Positions 5,999 to 7,708 of a stretch of DNA of 7,708 nucleotides are shown piece by piece. How positions within the stretch are numbered: the stretch's first letter is position 1; each line of letters opens with the position of its first letter. Below the pieces are notes generated by a model. That model was not told the DNA's origin. It was given only the letters and a program-made list of their open reading frames with translations, and did no database searches. This stretch comes from an uncultured Ruminococcus sp. (GTDB taxonomy: Bacteria > Bacillota > Clostridia > Oscillospirales > CAG-272): NCBI GenBank assembly GCA_902783905.1, contig CACZSP010000040.1, positions 1 to 7,708 on the forward strand, in the 5' to 3' direction. The position numbers and the translations under genes were made by a program.

Positions 5999-7204
5999 TT
6001 ATTCGTACAGCCGGTATTTTTCGTTTTCCCTCTCGAACGCCGCGGCTTCGGCGTCCCACCCGAGTATCAGTTCGCCCGCGCTTTTTCCCGAGGTGCGAAG
6101 ATCGCTGCCTCCGGCGGCAAGATCGATATGCCAGCGCGCCGACGGATTCTTCGGCGGGGTGTACTCAAATTCCGGATAATCTCTTTCTATCGTCCGAAGC
6201 ATCGTCACGCCGAGACGCACCGCGCGCAGCGCGCGCTTATCGGTCACGTGGACGGTCACGCCGTAAAGGCTCTTCCCTTCCAGCTTTGAATAAAGCGGAC
6301 GGAAGAATGCCGGGGAAAATCTGACGCCTTCAAGCGTTTCGTCGGCGTTGAGCTCGTCGGCGAGACGAACCGGATTGATATACTCTGCTCCAATCATAGT
6401 GAACGGAAGCGTCGTGCCGCGGCCGACCGATACGTTGGTGCCCTCAAACAGGCAGGTCCCGTTGTATACGAGGACCGACTCGAAGGTCGGCAGATTGGGA
6501 CTCGGACGCACGAAGGGAAGACCCGTGTCGTCGTAGTACATGCTTCTTTTCAGCCCCGACACCGGAACTACGTGCAGGTCGCAGGAAAGGCCGTACCGTC
6601 CGTTGTAAAAACGCGCCAGTTCTCCCGCCGTCATTCCGTGGCGTATCGGCACCTCGGTCAGTCCGATGAAGGACGAAAATGCGGGATCGAGCACGTTCCC
6701 TTCCACGGTATCCCCGCCGAGGGGATTCGGCCGGTCGAGCACAACGAAGGGGATCCCCGCCGCGGCACAGGCGCGCATGCTGTAAAACATGGTGGAAACG
6801 TAGGTGAAATACCGGGAGCCCGCGTCCTGCATATCGAAGACCATCACGTCGACGTCCGAGAGCGATCCGCCCGACGGCGTGTAAGCCGACTCCCTGTCGG
6901 GCACGCCTCCGGACGCCTTCGGACGGATTATGTCCTCGTAAAGACTGCGGACGCAGAGCCCGGTCACCCGGTCGACTCCTCCGCCAACCTTCTCCCCGGG
7001 TCCCAGCACGCCGCGCGGCCCGTGCTCGGGGGCGAAAACGGCCGAAACGGTGAATTTTTCGTTCAGTATATCGACGGGAAATCTGTAATCAGAGGAAACT
7101 CCCGACGCCGCCGAAATGACGCCGAGTCTTTTTCCTTCGAAAAGCCGCGAGAATTCCGGCTCGTCCACCCGGTCTATGCCGGCCTTTACAATCGTTTCCT
7201 TCAT
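5999..7204 (-). CDS. namZ: NamZ/DUF1343 (YbbC-type) exo-beta-N-acetylmuramidase homologue
   Basis: A 401-residue protein spanning the whole DUF1343 family. Characterised members such as B. subtilis NamZ release N-acetylmuramic acid from the non-reducing end of peptidoglycan fragments. Family motifs in order: LGVISAASGVSSDYR (27-41), FAPEHGPRG (57-65), FDMQDAGSRYFTY (123-135), LDRPNPLGG (156-164), VPIRHGMTAGELA (185-197), RPSPNLPT (233-240) and LFEGTNVSVGRGT (252-264). The last motif normally reads EGTNxSEGRGT, so V260 replaces a conserved Glu. The N-terminus (MKETIVKAGIDRVDEPEF) is hydrophilic, with no signal peptide, unlike secreted members, suggesting a cytoplasmic role. The ATG at 7204 is preceded by GAGAGGA overlapping the stop of the previous gene, 10 nt away. 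No MurQ etherase or MurNAc kinase is in view. Family assignment is firm; activity and exact substrate are uncertain because of the Val. Confidence 0.9.
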   Translation of the reverse strand: MKETIVKAGIDRVDEPEFSRLFEGKRLGVISAASGVSSDYRFPVDILNEKFTVSAVFAPEHGPRGVLGPGEKVGGGVDRVTGLCVRSLYEDIIRPKASGGVPDRESAYTPSGGSLSDVDVMVFDMQDAGSRYFTYVSTMFYSMRACAAAGIPFVVLDRPNPLGGDTVEGNVLDPAFSSFIGLTEVPIRHGMTAGELARFYNGRYGLSCDLHVVPVSGLKRSMYYDDTGLPFVRPSPNLPTFESVLVYNGTCLFEGTNVSVGRGTTLPFTMIGAEYINPVRLADELNADETLEGVRFSPAFFRPLYSKLEGKSLYGVTVHVTDKRALRAVRLGVTMLRTIERDYPEFEYTPPKNPSARWHIDLAAGGSDLRTSGKSAGELILGWDAEAAAFERENEKYRLYE

Positions 7205-7214
7205 TGGATTCCTC

Positions 7215-7708
7215 TCAGTAAACGTAGGCGAATTTCAGATCTGCTATCACCGATCCGCTCTGGTTGAAATTGATATAATACTTCCCGCCCCAGTTCATGA
7301 TCGTTTCCGACTCGGTCTGCAGGCGCATGTGCACCGTCCGCAGATATCCGTCCCAGGTGTAGACGCTGATGATATTGTCGCGCGTTTTCGATCCGTCCCC
7401 GCTGAGCGGCATCATGATGAAGTCGTCGTCGCAGTCCATCCCCTGACCCACGTAATCGGGCTCCGAATGGATGGGTATCGACCTCTGCACCCGGAACTCC
7501 GAATCGGTGATATTTAAAACTCCTCCGGCTGCGATGACGTAGCTTTTACGCGAGGAGTTGTAGGCGATGGCGTATGCGGTGCCGGGAAGCGTCACGGCGT
7601 CGACCGTCCTTAACACGGTCAGCGTCTCAGGATCGACCACAGTCAGCTTTTTTGCGTCCATGTTCGCGACGACGAGGATCTTCTCGTCGGGGTTGTAGCA
7701 CATATCGT
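7215..7708 (-). CDS. YncE-like beta-propeller protein, C-terminal part (5' end outside window)
   Basis: The open frame runs off the right edge; about 164 residues are visible and the stop at 7215-7217 is the true C-terminus. An ATG at 7703 exists, but the frame continues upstream and the local sequence (YNPDEKILVVANMDAKKLTVVDPE) is typical mid-protein repeat sequence. It matches the blade consensus of YncE/lactonase-type propellers (NPDGKxLYVAN...VxVIDxxT). A second blade-like stretch follows (LPGTAYAIAYNSSRKSYVIAAGG), then less regular strands ending in GKYYINFNQSG. Such propellers bind ligands or partners and rarely show catalytic motifs; none is seen here. The stop codon overlaps the ribosome binding site of the NamZ-like gene, so the two are probably co-transcribed. 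Localisation cannot be judged without the N-terminus. Confidence 0.6.
   Translation of the reverse strand, partial: DMCYNPDEKILVVANMDAKKLTVVDPETLTVLRTVDAVTLPGTAYAIAYNSSRKSYVIAAGGVLNITDSEFRVQRSIPIHSEPDYVGQGMDCDDDFIMMPLSGDGSKTRDNIISVYTWDGYLRTVHMRLQTESETIMNWGGKYYINFNQSGSVIADLKFAYVY

Noticed and set aside
4369..6324. A 651-codon open frame on the plus strand, opposite the hydrolase and NamZ-like genes
   Set aside because: Arg/Pro/Val-rich composition with no recognisable domain. It mirrors the codon bias of GC-rich genes on the other strand, which have clear family motifs and ribosome binding sites.

Overview
The window holds a single-strand run of seven closely packed genes, all on the minus strand and read from right to left. 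It is GC-rich (judged by eye, near 60%). It carries strong purine-rich ribosome binding sites (GGAAGGAG, GGGGAGG, GGAGGG), short gaps of 1-55 nt and no gene on the plus strand. The gene content is amino-sugar and polysaccharide catabolism. The clear Shine-Dalgarno sites and the carbohydrate enzymes would fit an anaerobic, perhaps gut-associated bacterium such as an uncultured Bacillota or a PVC-group member. No marker gene is present, so this placement is a weak inference.

Layout in transcription order. 7708-7215: the C-terminal end of a YncE-like beta-propeller protein, cut by the window edge. 7204-5999: a NamZ/DUF1343 (YbbC-type) exo-N-acetylmuramidase homologue. 5943-4075: a 622-residue TIM-barrel protein that looks like an uncharacterised glycoside hydrolase. 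4058-3528: a GNAT acetyltransferase. 3509-2541: a divergent member of the glucosamine-6-phosphate deaminase (NagB) fold family. 2539-1385: an N-acetylglucosamine-6-phosphate deacetylase (NagA) homologue. 1366-158: a Gfo/Idh/MocA protein of the GH109 (NAD-dependent alpha-N-acetylgalactosaminidase) type. Region 1-157 has no gene. It contains three consecutive inverted repeats, the one nearest the last gene being a probable terminator. The promoter is expected upstream of 7708, outside the window.

How the genes may work together (inference). GH109-like, NamZ-like and the unknown hydrolase-like protein would release or process amino sugars from glycans or muropeptides. The NagA-like and NagB-like proteins would deacetylate and then deaminate or isomerise the product. 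None of the proteins with a visible N-terminus has an obvious signal peptide, so the module looks cytoplasmic and would act on imported oligosaccharides or recycled wall fragments. No transporter, sugar kinase or MurQ-type etherase is present here.

The most interesting point is that the NagB-like protein lacks several residues typical of GlcN6P deaminase (phosphate loop, phosphate-binding Lys, catalytic Asp of the GNDGH motif). The adjacent NagA-like protein keeps its metal ligands but has altered substrate-side motifs, and the NamZ-like protein has Val where the family usually has Glu in SEGRGT. Together these suggest a variant amino-sugar pathway with an unusual, possibly non-phosphorylated, substrate.
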